A DNA stretch of 64,000 bases from Cryptomeria japonica (GCF_030272615.1 NC_081414.1:522659637-522723636); one strand, 5' to 3'. Numbered from the stretch's first letter, positions 11,351 to 24,050 are shown. Program-made: numbers and translations. The notes: generated by a model from the letters alone, not told the origin.

Positions 11351-11365
11351 ATAATAACATAGATT
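11351..11365. repeat. SINE target-site duplication, right
   Basis: ATAATAACATAGATT, identical to 11007-11021. Confidence 0.9.
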
Positions 11366-11420
11366 AAATATTAACATTATAATATATTAATATATATATA
11401 TATATATTATATTAATAATA

Positions 11421-11841
11421 AAAGGTATTGGATATCAGATAATATTTGGTATACGATACTATGTTTAGGATAGGGAGAGAGAGAGAGAGAGAGGCAATTA
11501 GGAGGAGGGGGATAGGGGATAGATGTAAGTACCAATAAAGGGAGAGATGGTAAGAAAGGGAGAGGTGGGAGAGAGGGAGAGGGTAAAATGGAGAGGGGAT
11601 TGGTAAATGATAGGAGAGAGAGGGATAAGTAGGTAGATAATGGGAAATAGAGAGTGAGTATAAGGAGATAAGAGGAAGGGATCTAGAGAGAGAAATTAGA
11701 TTAAGGGGGAGAGGGGGAGAGTGAGAGAGAGAGAGAGAAGGGGAGAGTGAGAGTGAGAGAAGGGGAGAGGGGCTAGGAAAGGGGGGGAGAGAGGAGTCCA
11801 AAATAGGAAAATTCCCCCTATCCCTTGCTAACTATCTCTCC

Positions 11842-11872
<31 letters not shown>

Positions 11873-12151
11873 CCTTTCTCCCTTTCCCCTTCTCTCCCTC
11901 TCTCCCCTCTCCCTTGCCCACCCCCTCTCATGGTCTACTTCTCTCACTCTCTTTCCCCTCTCCCTTTCCCCTTCTCTCCCTCTCCCTTTATTGATACTTC
12001 CATCTCTCCCCTCTCCCCCTCAATCCAATTTATCTCTCTCTACATATCCTCTCTCTCTCCCCTTCTCTCCCTTTCTCCCCCCTCTCCATTTCCCCTTCTC
12101 TTCATCCCTTTGTTGTTAATTCCATCTCTCCCCTCTCCTCCTCAATCTAAT

Positions 12152-12187
<36 letters not shown>

Positions 12188-12867
12188 ATATCCCTTTCCC
12201 CTTTCTCTCCCCCTTTCTCTCCCTATCTCTCCCTTTCCCCTTCTAGACTCCTCTCTCCCCCTCCCTTTTCAAACCCCTCTCCATCTTCCCTTCTCTCTCT
12301 CTAGATCCATTTCCCCTTAGCTCCCTATCTCTCCCTCTCCCTTTCCCCTTATATACTCCTCTCTCCTCCCTTCCTTTCCCATCCCTTGTCACTCTCCCCT
12401 TCTCTCTCTCACTCTCCCTATCCCTTTCTCTCCCTTGCCCACTCACTTTAGTTGTTTCCCCTTCTCTCCCTATCTCTCCCTCTCCCTTTTCCTTTTTGGA
12501 CTCCTCTCTCCCCCTCAATTGCCCAACCCTGCCTTTCCCCTTCTGGAACCCTCTCTTTCCCCTCCCTTATTCTCTGACTCTATATCCCTTTCCCCTTCTC
12601 TCCCTATCTCTACCTCTCCCTTTCCCCTTCTGGACTCCTCTCTCCACCTCCCTTGCCCAAACCCTCTCCCTCTCCCCTTCTCTCTCTAGATCGCTTTCCC
12701 CTTCTCTCCCTATCTCTCTCTCTCCCTTTTCCCTTATGGAATCCTCTCTCCCCTTTCCCTCTTCCCTTCTCTCCCATGCCCACCCCCACGAACCCTTTCC
12801 CCTTCTCTCCCTATCTAGCCCTCTGCCTTTTCCCTTCTAGACTCCTTTCATCGCCCTCCCTTACCCA

Positions 12868-12918
<51 letters not shown>

Positions 12919-13006
12919 TGTCCACTTTTCTCAAGTGTTCGCCCCTCTCCATATCTCTCCCTATCCCTTTCCCCTTCTAGACTCCTCTCTCCCCCTCCCT
13001 TTCCCA

Positions 13007-13092
<86 letters not shown>

Positions 13093-13190
13093 ACCTCTCT
13101 CTCTCTCTCTCTCCTTTCCCAACCTCTCTCTCTCTCTCTCTCCTAAACAAGGTATCAGATATTAGATATGATCAGATATCCAATACCTTT
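11421..13190. repeat. Fold-back structure with purine then pyrimidine tracts
   Basis: The outer 50 bases (11421-11470 and 13141-13190) are inverted repeats, 41 of 50 positions matching without gaps. Inside, 11469-11800 is almost pure purine (GAGAGG type) and 11818-13150 almost pure pyrimidine (CTCTCC and CCCTTTCCCC types), including a perfect (CT)n of about 75 bp near 13010-13086. Open frames here are low-complexity Ser/Leu/Pro artefacts. A third, direct copy of the end motif (ATATCAGATAATATTTG) lies at about 13240-13256. Confidence 0.75.
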
Positions 13191-13438
13191 GAGAAATGGC
13201 ACCAATGCAATTTTTGGCCCCTATATGAAAAGATATCGAATATCAGATAATATTTGATACCTAAGTGACACAAAAGAGGACATTGGGCCATTTTGAGCAT
13301 TCTAATTGTCCCTACATTATTTTTGCAAGTGACAAAAATGGGTTTTTAGACAGACAGAGACAAAATTTTGCTTTTTTAAAAAAAAATTTTACACAAATTT
13401 GTCATTAGCAATCATTTTTTTAGCATCTTTTTTTAGGT

Positions 13439-14410
13439 ATGAAAGGGAGTAGTAGTCGTCAAAATAAAAAATGTAAAAGAAAACTTTCAAAAGAGAAAAT
13501 TGAAGCATATAGACAAAGAGATAGAGAAAGTCGTAGGAAGAGAAGAAAAGGTATGTCAAATATTGGCTAAGCCTTTGCAAATGTTATTTCAAGTAGAGAG
13601 GAAATTGAATATGCAAATGCTGAGCATGATATTGAAAACAAAAAATGAAAATTTAGATATTAATATTAGAAATGTTGAACATGATATTCAAATTGGGAAT
13701 GAAAATGTTGAAATTAATATTCAAATTGTTCAACATGATATTTAATTTGGAAATGAAAATGTGGCAATTGAAAGTGAAAATGTTGGAATTGACATTGAAG
13801 GTACAATTTTTGAGCCAAGTGAATATTATGAATCACCAAAATATATGAGAAATGAAGACCCTCCCATGGAAGAAAGACAAATCCCAAATTCAAGACCTTC
13901 AAGAACCCCAAAATGGTTACTTGAAATTGATGAGAACATTATAGACAATCTTGAAGGAAAAAGGTCAACATGAACCATTCAATTATGGGATATGCAACTT
14001 TTCAACCAATATTTTAGCAACAAGACATTGAGAAATGTCAAAGTTTTGTAGAATTGCTAAGAATGCAAAAGATGGGACCTTTGCTAGCCAAATTGAAGAT
14101 TTGTGTGAACAAGAAGGTAGGGAAAAATTCTCTTATTGTTAAATTTTTTTTAATGCTCTCAATTATATTGGAAATAATAGCAAGGAAAAAGATAAGAGAC
14201 TTGCTTGGAGAATGATTACAACCTCCTGAGTAAGACATCATTTGAGAAAGGCTCGCTTTATGAGAAAATATTTTCTACAAGTATGCAAGGCATACACATA
14301 AGTCTCAATGGTTGGATCAACAATTGAGGATGTGTAAGAACTCTTTTTTGATTGGCACTAATATATCAGTGGTCAATTTTGCATAAAAATACACATTGGA
14401 ACCGAAAAAT
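13439..14410 (+). pseudogene. Transposase-like gene, truncated (relic 2)
   Basis: Related to relic 1 (20-2985). It starts at an ATG (13439) with a basic segment EKIEAYRQRDRESRRKRR, followed after stops by an asparagine-rich repeat (13620-13780) and WLLEIDENIIDNL, which parallels YLIDIDENILKSM of relic 1. Farther on, MCKNSFLIGT...VVNFA (about 14325-14385) parallels LCKDTFPLGT...IVDFI just before the first catalytic-type aspartate of relic 1; here that residue is N and a stop follows. Element A cuts it off at 14411. The part of relic 1 between the two blocks is mostly lost, so this is an older or internally deleted copy. Confidence 0.6.
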
Positions 14411-15142
14411 TGTTGGAATCCAAGAACACTAAGAGGGGGGGTGAATCAATGTTCTGCAATTTTTAGCTTTATTAACATATTATTTCAACCACTTAATGAA
14501 AATGAAGAAAAGTAAAGTGTGTAAACGCAAAGCAAATATCAGCAACACCATAACACCAAGATTTTTACGTGGAAACCTAGTTATGGGAAAAACCATGATG
14601 GGATTCAAACCCACAATATTAATATACTATGTTAGAAGTATAAAAATATTACATAAGGAGAATGTACATGCATTCAGGAACACTTCCTAGAGCTCTCTCC
14701 TCCAATTACATTAAAGTCTACAACCCCAGAAGGCTCACTGCCTTAGAAATGATTACATATAATAATTGGAATGCCTATTTACTGATAAAAAACATCTATA
14801 TATGCCAAAACAATTCCAGTTTAAGCACAAAGTATTGTATCTTACTCAACTCTGCAACACTACTCTGATCTGATAACCTATCTACCGAATCTTGCAACTT
14901 ACCCAAAAATAATTGTCGAAGGTCATAAATCGAGAATAAGGCATATTGCATGACCAAAATGCTACACAGCATAAATGATCCACTAATCAACAAATTTTAC
15001 ACTCTACCAGATACATTGTTCTACTCATCAGACCTCAATCAATCTTCCGACATGAATGAATTATGACTTGTAGATAGAATATCTGACACTAGTTACCATC
15101 AATGACAATATTTGTACATACATGCAGTGTCTCTTGCCAACA
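14411..15142 (-). repeat. 3' LTR of element A
   Basis: 732 bp with TGTTGG and CCAACA ends. Near its start (+ coordinates) it has CTAAGAGGGGGGGTGAATCAATG and at 14563-14615 the GTGGAAACC / GGGAAAAACCATGATGGG motif shared with the other LTRs of this window. It inserts into transposase relic 2. Confidence 0.75.
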
Positions 15143-15155
15143 ATCTCCCCCTTTG
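15143..15155 (-). promoter_or_regulatory. Polypurine tract of element A
   Basis: ATCTCCCCCTTTG on + reads CAAAGGGGGAGAT on the coding strand, directly beside the LTR. Element B has a similar tract in the same place. Confidence 0.7.
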
Positions 15156-15381
15156 GCATTGATGGAAACACTTAGTGAAAAATGACTAAGTGTCGAACCA
15201 AAACCAAAGTACATACATTGTAACCAAGATTACAGAGATTCAGAGAATAAAATAACTCCCCCTAGGATCAACATTTTTCACTCCTCTACACTCCCCCTTT
15301 GACATCAATGGAAAAGGTAGAGCCTCGGAAACCAAAAATTGAAGCCAAAATTCTATCTACATATGTATATACAAACTTAAC

Positions 15382-18300
15382 TCACAAAAACTTATAGATA
15401 TCTGCATAGGAATTCTTTAATGTGACCAAGTGACTATCCTAGTCCTTCTGCAGATTCTCCAACACCGTTATGACTCCACTAAACAAGTAAGATTGAGCCT
15501 TTAAAGTCTTGAGATCTTTTGGTTCATTAGCAGCCAAAGCATTTTTTGCATCCTGCAAGGCACTAAGCGTTATATCCAACCTAGGGATGATGTGGCTCCC
15601 AAGTTATCTGACTCTACCAATTATCCTTTCTTGATCATAGCTCAAAATCCAAAATTTCTCAAGCATTGAGATTACTTGAGCTTCATGATTATTCAAAGAA
15701 ATTGTCAAAGGATCAACCGACTTAGATATGCTTTCTAACTAATCCTTATGCTCTTGAGACTTATTCTCAATATCCACGATGAAATTGTTCAAGGATAGAC
15801 ATTATTTGTACAAGTTTCCACCTTCAGACATTGCATTCTACAAGCTCTTCACGGACTCTCCTAATTTGGCTCTATCTTTTGTAATCATTTTCTTCAAAGT
15901 TCTGAGCCTTTTAGCATTAATCTCATTTTGAGCCTTCTCCTCAACAAATTTCTCAAAGGACTCAAAGTGACTGTCCACTGAGTTTATCAGATTCTTCAGA
16001 TGCCCAACTGGACTATCAGATGGATCTTTTTGAAAAGAGGGTATCGACTTTTCCAAAATGTCAAATGCCAAGGTTAGCAACATTTTGTCTTCAATGTGAG
16101 ACCTCAAGAGATCTTCACTAGATTTTGTTTGCGCAGATGATGCTAACTAAAACTTCTAAATAGGTGATAGAGAGTCAAGATTGATCGGTCCTTGCACAGA
16201 TTTTGGGTCATCAACAATTTGTTTTCCCTTTACTACTTTTGCAGTGTCTCTTGCTGGAATTGGTTCTTTGTTTGACCTTAACCTATACCTTCTCTGCACT
16301 ATTCTCAGTTTCTGCTTCCTTCTAAGAATTATCATCCTTGGTCTTATCCTCATCTACATCCCCTACATCCTTTTCACCCTTATCTTCTACAGTGTTCTTA
16401 ACTTTGACCTTTTCTAGAGCATTATCCTTTCCTCGACTATATGCACATTTAGAGTAGAGGTAGTATCACCCATTGACTATTCTACTAGAAAAATTGCATT
16501 ACCTTGATTATCAACTTGCATTCCCAAAAAATATGTATCACCCTATGGTTGCTAAACTAATTGAACATCCAAAACATTAACTTCTAGAGCATTTTCCAGA
16601 ATATCATCTTTTGTCTCCTCAGTTTCTGGATTATCCCAAGTTTTCTCAAGGACAACTTCATACTTGTTCTCAAGGAAAATTTTCCTCAAAATTACCTCTA
16701 TATCTTTTGCAAATTCATCAATTTTTCCAATCATAATCTTATTAACCCTAGTATTACTACGAAACTCAGGGTTATCTAGCTTAAGAATTCTAGCCATCTT
16801 TGCCTTAGTTATCACCGGACAAAGTTCTACCAGAACATATTCTTTTAGACTCTCTTCTTCTTTACTGGTTGTTAGTCTTCTTGCATCCAAAATTTCATAT
16901 AAGCTCTTTGGAATCACTATCAATAGTTCTAACAGGGCTTTAGTGTATACATTCATATATTCTACAATCACTTCCTCTAGTTTTTTCTTACCATTTTCAT
17001 TAAAGTTATCATACCATTCAAAAAGTGACTTCAGATTTCCATCCTTGACAACTTCATTCACAATTCGTTCTAATAATATAGGAGGTACAATAGTGAAATT
17101 TACCTTATTTCAATGCCTCATCAAACTCAGATATTTTGGATTTTTTGTTGAATCTTGTTCTATTAGAAGGCTTCTCTTTTGTGATCTTAGTGGCTTTTGG
17201 GGCTTTTCCCTTAACCTCCTTCACCACCTCATTAGGTTCAGTCTCTTCTTCATCAATGGTCACAAATCTAAGTGATTTCTTTTTCTTTTCACTTCCATTG
17301 GCTGGTTTGACTAATGATTTTGGTTGGCTTGGTGGCTTTTGAGTACCAGAGGAGGGAGTTGCACTTCTAGCTTGACTTGAATTAGGAGCAATTTCTGGTT
17401 TGGTCTTTTTGTCTACTTTCACTATTTGTTCCTCAGAGAGAATGTTCCTCTCTCAGGATTTCTGGATAACTTCCTTGGTTATTCCCATGCTCTCTACAAG
17501 AGCCTCAACTTGTTTCCTAACCCTCTTTTGAATTGAATGCTTCTTGAACTGCTGGTGCAATTTTAGGCTTTTCTCCTTGTATGTGCCAAACCTCTCCTCA
17601 TTGGGATCCACCGGTTTACTCAGCAAATGTTGTGCATATAATTCTAAATTTTGTTCATCTACCTCATAGCCCATTAGCATAATAAATACTATCTGGGGCT
17701 CTACAGCTTCCATCAAACATTGTTTTGTGTCAACCATAAAGCATATGGTATATTGGTATTTCTCTACAATTGACTTTAGATTCTCTCCCTCTCATGCATC
17801 TCCTTCTAGAAGTTTTGGAAGCAACCCCATAGATTCTTATTCCTAGCTTTGGATTCATCAGGAGTTGTATAGGTACTCTCCCAGATTTGCACTCATAGAG
17901 ATCTATCAAATGCCCACTATACTGGACCAACACCTAGAACCTTATTCATGAAATAGAAAAATATGCATAGAATCAGAGTTCTGAACTTCAAAGGATGTTT
18001 CTTAATTTCTTTTATCTTCTTTATGTTCTTAATAAGATCACTCTAGAGAAACTCACAAGGATAATACTTCTTATTCTCCCTCATCATTTCATATGTAGGG
18101 TATATTGCAGTACCGGAGACAGAGTTCATTCGGTTGGAATAGTAAATATTGTAACCAATTGAACCATGGATGCAAACCAGATGTCATCAATAGTCATCTC
18201 TCTTTTATCAAATTTTGACCCAGTTGTGTTGATCACAATATCATTCTTTATAGCTTTTCGTGAGGGCAACTCTCCATTTGCACACAATCCCATCACAGCC

Positions 18301-18704
18301 TGATTTACACCTTTTGTGATTTTGTGTGGCTTATCCAACCACATAAATTTGTCATGTACACAACTCAATATATATCGTATCCATTCCTATTCGTAGATCA
18401 TTGAAAATTTAACAAACTATATAGAATTCTTGCTTTTCAAATCATGAAATTTAGGTTTCAGCCTCGAGCTTCCATCAGATAGTCAATTATTGTAAAGATT
18501 TAACATCTGAGGTCTTCCCAATTCTTCAATTGAACAATGAGTATAAACCCTTATGTCTTCATTGTACAAAACTTCATAGGGCATTGACAAAAATGTACTT
18601 TTAGTGTCATCCTCTATGGAAATGAAGGGATGATTCTTGAAATTAGGTCATTTACGCTTAGTGATGTTCACAATAAGAGGGGTAGTAGTACCAGATGTAG
18701 CCAT
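15382..18704 (-). pseudogene. Element A ORF2, unrecognised protein
   Basis: Begins with ATG at 18704 (MATSGTTTPLI) and ends at a TGA (15384-15382). Stops and at least two frameshifts break it. In order: an N-terminal domain with VHDKFMWLDKPHKITKG (about 18360-18300); a block with VEPQIVFIMLMGYEVDEQ (about 17710-17650); a lysine-rich, low-complexity hinge (17422-17105); a helical, charged segment (17061-16552); and a coiled-coil-like C terminus (16107-15382). Element B ORF2 has the same order, with VHDDFMWLEEQPFKITKE and MGYEIDFDITQQ at matching places. No known enzymatic motif is seen. Retention of the same domains in two diverged elements suggests a real protein, but its function is unknown. 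Confidence 0.55.
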
Positions 18705-19139
18705 TCTTGCAAATTCATAAATTTTAAACTTAAGAAATTTATACTAATAAGTACCTTGCATCGGATTAGGGTTTCTCACGAAATCACTTCAGAAATCTGT
18801 AGCACTTGATCTCGCTTGATATCCTTCTTCACAAAGCTCTTCAAACTTCTTCTCTTCAATCGCAAAGTGAGAAATGAAGAGGTAAAATTACCTTTTATTC
18901 ACTGCAAACCTAACTTTTCACTATAATAAATGTGCCTTGTCCTAATACTTCTGGATACTCTGCATTTCACAAAGAACTTTTACAGACCCTCAAATCTACT
19001 CGAACTCTTCCAAAAAACTAGCATAAACATCTGCAATCATCATATATACCTTTGTAACCTATGAGAATTAGGTACAGATCTCAAACAGGGGTTTGAAATA
19101 TTTTCATGAAAACCTCCCCCTAAGGCCGGATGCCTTAGC

Positions 19140-20292
19140 TTAGTTACAGGATGATGTTCCAGCACTGGAATCAGATGCGGACCCATTTCCTACCTCATAA
19201 TAACTCTTCTTGACCCTTTTCTTCTTCATTTATTCTCTGATCTCTTCATATTTTTCTTTACCCTTCTCACTTGACTTCTCATCCTTGTTCTTGTCTTCTG
19301 GACCTCTCGACTTCATATTTCTTCTACAATCTTAGCAATGTGACCAAATTTGTTGCAAGCATAAAAAACACATTTCTTTGCATAGGTCTAAAGTTCATCT
19401 GATTTCCTCTTGATCTACATTGATAAGAAACATGTCCAAACCTACCACATGCATAACATCTGACATTTATCCTATTCTGAAAGTTATTCATCACACTTCT
19501 ACATATATTTGCCTTATGACCATACTTATTGCACTTGAAGCATTGACTGGTAAAAGATGGACTATTACTAATTATCCTATTTCTGCACTGACTAGCCATA
19601 TGGCTGAATTTATTACAAACAAAACCATTACCATTGAATTTATGAGCATTAGGTTGCCTTACCAGAGGGTTTCTTGAGTTGTTCTTCTGATGTGTTGAGT
19701 TGGATCTTTCACATTTCTCAAATCCAAGACCTTGAGTGTCATTGAGATTATTCTGATTAGAAAGCATCTCATCAAGCTTGGCTGAGGTGACCTGAAACTC
19801 CACCTTGTACTCATTTGCAACATCAATATAATATCTAATAAGAATGATCTACCTTTCAAGATCTTCCTTATGTTGTCTAGCATTTTGAAAGTCAAGCTTT
19901 AGTTGTCCATTCTCACTCTCAATTCTGCAACATTCTTCATATTTTTCTTTCAGGGACTAAGAAATCTTCTCCTCATTCTTCTTTCTTTCTTTAATCTCTT
20001 TTGTCAATCTCATCACAATGACTTCCATCTCATTCTTCTAGACGTTATTGGCTCTAGCAAGTCTATCACATTGTTTTGTCTTTTGCTTCAATACTTCTTC
20101 ATCAATTCTTTGACTTTCTTTCTTCTTAAGATGATCAACAAGCTCCTTTCTCTTCTCCCTTGACTTGTTCAACTAATCCTTCAATGTTTCAATGTGTTCC
20201 TCGGCATCTTTAATATTTGCTTTCACTTGTCGGTTCTCATCTTTTGTATGCTTAATATCTTCAAGAGAAACAACTAGCTCCTTTGTAAGAAA
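19140..20292 (-). pseudogene. Element A ORF1, coiled-coil zinc-knuckle Gag-like protein
   Basis: The N-terminal part (20292-19880) is charged and coiled-coil-like (KELV, EDIK, EELK patterns), with several stops. The C-terminal part has zinc knuckles: a damaged VCNKFSHMASQC, then CFKCNKYGHKANIC and CYACGRFGHVSYQC (CX2CX4HX4C), and a fourth degenerate one near 19340. It ends at a TAA (19142-19140) after a KKKRVKKSYY basic stretch. Such knuckles bind retroelement RNA in Gag proteins; the long coiled coil could stand in for capsid assembly (inference). The true N terminus is missing. Confidence 0.6.
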
Positions 20293-20295
20293 AAT

Positions 20296-20814
20296 TCAGA
20301 GGTGTACTTGTGCCACAAATCTAAGCCAAAATATTCAGGACTGAAGTGATACACCCCTGTCCTGATTCTATAGACTAGAAGTTGTACTTGACAGGACGGT
20401 ATCTCTTGCTTTTGAACTGTTGATCTGCCAAATTCTGCTAAAAATAGGGAGGACTAGGGCACAATGCTCATGTCCTGGGTAGGACCAGGGCGTCATGCCC
20501 CTATCCCAGGGGTTTATGACCAAATCTAACCCTTGGAACAGTCTCTATGTGCTCTATCGGTCCTGAGAGTTGCAGTGACGCTCAGATCCCGAATTTGCAC
20601 CTGTAGTTGAAAATAAGGTTTTGGGTGGCCATATGGGGTTTTACCTTAGTCAAAGACCCGTTTCAATGATTTCCACCTCAACAAATAGCCAATTTTTATA
20701 GTAAAATAGTGTGTGCAAGATCCTAGGATGAGTAAACAATTTAGAGCAACCCTAAAGAGTAAACCCTAAATGCTTGTGATTGACAATGTAAATGATAACA
20801 CAATGATGAACAAG
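20296..20814 (-). repeat. Tat-like LTR fragment (left)
   Basis: 20296-20528 matches 33027-33265 (shared landmarks AGAGGTGTAC, CTGATTCTATAGACT, AAAAATAGGGAGGAC, CCCAGGGGTTT). The remainder to 20814 should be LTR sequence absent from the right copy, because copia interrupts that one. The right boundary of this LTR beyond the insertion at 20815-22284 could not be fixed. Confidence 0.55.
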
Positions 20815-22284
20815 TAGTACCCAACCGATACTGAGAGGGGGGGGGGGGGTGAATCAGTATAGAAAAAAACACACTCTTGAACTAGTTTGTCTGCAGACAC
20901 TGTGCATTGACAGAAAAACAGTGACACCGGTCCTCAAACAGAGTACAACTGACAAAACCCAGAATAACTGAGATAGGCATAAACCGGCTAACACTTATCT
21001 TCTCATACAATCTAACACTTCATTTCCTTTTCACCCTAATGCATGAACATGTAATCTAACATCAAAGATATACATATGAGCAACTAGATCAACAAGATTC
21101 ACCACTTGACAGAAAACAACAAAGCATCACATGAAGAAGACATCACACATAACACACATATTTTTCATGGGGAAACCCAACAAGGAAAAACCACGGTGGG
21201 GATGAATACCCACAAGCTTGTTTTTGAACTATTTAGAAGTCTTCTCTATTAGGAGCCTTGTTCGGTTAAATACTGATAGAATAGGTTCTGTTAGGAACCA
21301 ATCCTATTAGGGATCACTCGGTTAAGGGACGGCTAGAATACCTAGTTAAGGGTTAAACCCTGTTAAAGGCTACCTTGTTAGAGGATTTCAAGAACTCAAT
21401 GGTTTTGAGTCACCCTGTTAAAGGATTTACAGCAAGCCTATTAAAGCTACCCTATTAAGGGATTTCTCAACTGTTGAAGTGTTAGAGATCAATAGGTATT
21501 ACAATGATCTGGTAACAACACTCAATGCCAATGCAGATCCGCTTAAGCTCCTCTTCACCTTCTACACTTACACTCTGCAAGTATCACTTCTCTCCTTTTG
21601 GTCTGGCAAGAATCACGTATCCCTTCTCTTGGATACACACATAAATTTTGCCAACAACCTCAGAAAGAGACACAACATCGACCTTATAGGAAAATAGATA
21701 GGTCGGTAGCATAAACCCTAAACCCTAAACCTGTTAGGTTAAGGAATTCAAATGGTTCAATCTTGACCGTTGAGCACACTGCATTAAATTCAACAGTTCT
21801 TGATCCAATCTCAAGACATTCTCCATCATCCATTTCCACCGATTTCATGGCGGTTGATAACCAATCACACATTATCACTATTTTATAGACTTCCCACATT
21901 CCCAAGGTAGATAGGAACAATCTCCTTCATACAAGATCCTTCACGCGCACAAGGCTTACATGGCAACATGATCTTTTCTTCGTTACCATGCAAACTCATC
22001 ACACAAATTCATCGGTTGAGCTACACAGGCTTGAAGCACTTCAACCGGAAACCCTGAAGTTGAGACTACCAATCGGTAGTCATACAATGCTTCCATGTGC
22101 CGGTTCCCATAACCATATGCCGGTTCACCTTGAACAAACATACCACTTCACTTTGGCACAAATGTCGGTTCACAGTGTTATACCAGTTCTCACATATGTT
22201 GGTTCTCACCTCTTCAGCATATTGACATCAATGACAACATACAATGTTATTATGTCCTCTTACCGGTTCACATAATGCCAACAA
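20815..22284 (-). repeat. Solo or truncated LTR, third family
   Basis: Has the terminal CCGATACTGAGAGGGG run with GTGAATCAGTATAG and the GGGGAAACCC / AAAAACCACGGTGGGGATGA motif (21165-21210) seen in the other LTRs, and ends with GCCAACA. A canonical TGTT end is not seen on the left, and no target duplication was found, so it is damaged. It contains many GGTT and CCGGTT repeats (for example TTCGTTACC, TGCCGGTTC) but no gene. Confidence 0.6.
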
Positions 22285-23900
22285 TAAATGCTCTAAATCA
22301 ATGATGCAAAGTGATCTAAAGCATAAATGTAAATAAAATTTATGTAATGAATCTCATCCAAAGACATAGAAACAACATGAAATCATCATACCCAACCCCA
22401 AGGGAGAGGTACAAGCAAATCTTCAGTCGGTGATCTCCTATTGCTTTCCCATACCTTAAAAATCCCCAAATTGATAAAAGAATGCTTGATGAATGCTTCA
22501 TAGGTGTTGTTGAAGACTCCAAAGATCTTCTTTTTCACTACATAGAAGGCTCCTTGTAATCACTCCAAAAGATTTTTTCCAGATTCGATTCCTTAGACCT
22601 TATAATGAAGAAAGAGAGCTCTTATGTATGAAACCCTAGATCTTAATTTCATCTTTAGGCCAACCTAGGATTTGAATTTCTTGCCAATATTTTGGGGTTA
22701 AGCATTATAATATCATAGAATTGTGCTCCCAAAATTTTGGGAAAAATGTCAAGGACTGTGTTGCACTTGCACACAGTGTGACCAACTTTTCACCAAATTT
22801 TTAGGGTTTTTAGATATGATGATATTAGAGTGGATCCCAAAGTTACAACTAATGATGAGATATTTTGATATGCAAAATTGGGCCTTAGAGATCAAAATAG
22901 GATATAATTAGGATTTATGATTTAATGATTAATTGAAGGAATAAGATGAAAAGGGGCACGCTTAGGGTAAAGGGCCCAGCTTTATAATGTGTGAAGTGAT
23001 GAAATAAGAATTTAGATTTAATTTAATTAATTAATTAAATGCTTAAAGAAACTAGAAATGCAAGATGCAAAACACACTAAGGTTGGTGCTAAACCAAGCG
23101 TGGAATTGTACCACCCTAGCAACGGTGTACAATTTATGACGCTACATTTAACCCTCACTTTAGCGGTCATATGACACTACTTGCATATGCAAGCTAAAGT
23201 AAAAAAAGTAAACATTAATTTGAAAAAGGATATATCCATAAGTTGTCAGACAAAGCCCCTAGTGGTATCTGTAGTACACAATTAGGAACCACACCCTACA
23301 AAACCACATATTAGATCACAAAATCACCCAATGCATACTAAGGAAAGTGATGAAATTTGCGGGTAGCTATATGCCCTCCCTTGTTTTGGCTTTCTTATTA
23401 GTGAGGTGAAATAGGGTATCATTTTTACCATAGTGAATAATGATGAAGACTTTGATGAAAACATGTTCTCAACAAGGATTGATTGTACTTAGAAGCACTT
23501 TATGGAATAAATTTGGAGTAAGAGATCGAATTCATGATTTTGACGTTGTCAACAATGCGAAAATCAGAGTTGCCTAGCTCAAGTTATGATAGATTAAGTA
23601 AAAAGAGTAAAATTAGGGTTTTTAACTTAAAATGATAAAATGATAAAGTGCATACCTCATAAATATGAAAGTGACACCTTCATTTGTCACTTTTTGACTT
23701 TCGGTACTATTCAACGTAGAGGAGCCCACACATCAGTCATCATGCCTCGACGTTGACCTGAGTGACACACATAGATGGAGATCCTACGCTAGGTCATGTT
23801 GATCAGGAGACCACTCAACAAGGTGAGATGAATGACTATTGACTCATCATTGACTTTTCTTGTGTGCATTTTTTTTCATTTTGATGATGTCAGTGTCTGA
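22285..23900. other. Non-coding remainder of the gypsy 3' region
   Basis: Lies between the inserted LTR and the PMD gene and has no recognised coding domain. A CCCTCCCTT run at about 23370 could be the element's polypurine tract on the minus strand, but it does not adjoin a clear TG...CA end, so it is not called. Confidence 0.4.
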
Positions 23901-23924
23901 TCGTGCACATACCCCCCTGTCCGA

Positions 23925-24050
23925 GCACCATGGTCCCCTAGGGCACCCTGGTCCTCCTTGGGAACCCTAGTCCCATAGGGACGCCCTAGTCCTCCTAGGG
24001 AACTTTGGTCCCACCTAGGTGCCCTGGTCCCAGAGGGGCACCCTGGTCCC
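23925..24050 (+). repeat. Degenerate CCCTGGTCC / CCTAGGG minisatellite
   Basis: About six units of roughly 18-22 bp resembling GGGCACCCTGGTCC, each nearly palindromic around CCTAGG or CCTTGG. It lies upstream of the PMD gene, and an acceptor-like TTTGCAG follows at about 24173-24179. Confidence 0.55.

Larger units (their letters stand above)
14411..20295 (-). mobile_element. Pol-less LTR element A (right LTR missing)
   Basis: On the minus strand, two long gene regions (ORF1, 20292-19140; ORF2, 18704-15382) precede a polypurine-tract-like sequence and a 3' LTR (14411-15142). I see no protease, reverse transcriptase, RNase H or integrase. At about 20292 the ORF1 reading is cut off and a fragment of a gypsy LTR begins, so the 5' LTR and PBS are gone. 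It shares plan and protein motifs with element B (38858-46783). Confidence 0.7.

Noticed and set aside
11412-13165. Several long open frames rich in Ser, Leu and Pro
   Set aside because: They arise from CT/GA low-complexity DNA, exist on both strands and in overlapping frames, and show no domain.
23340-23385. Polypurine tract and LTR end of the Tat-like element
   Set aside because: A purine run is present on the minus strand, but no TG...CA boundary adjoins it and it cannot be matched to the right LTR.
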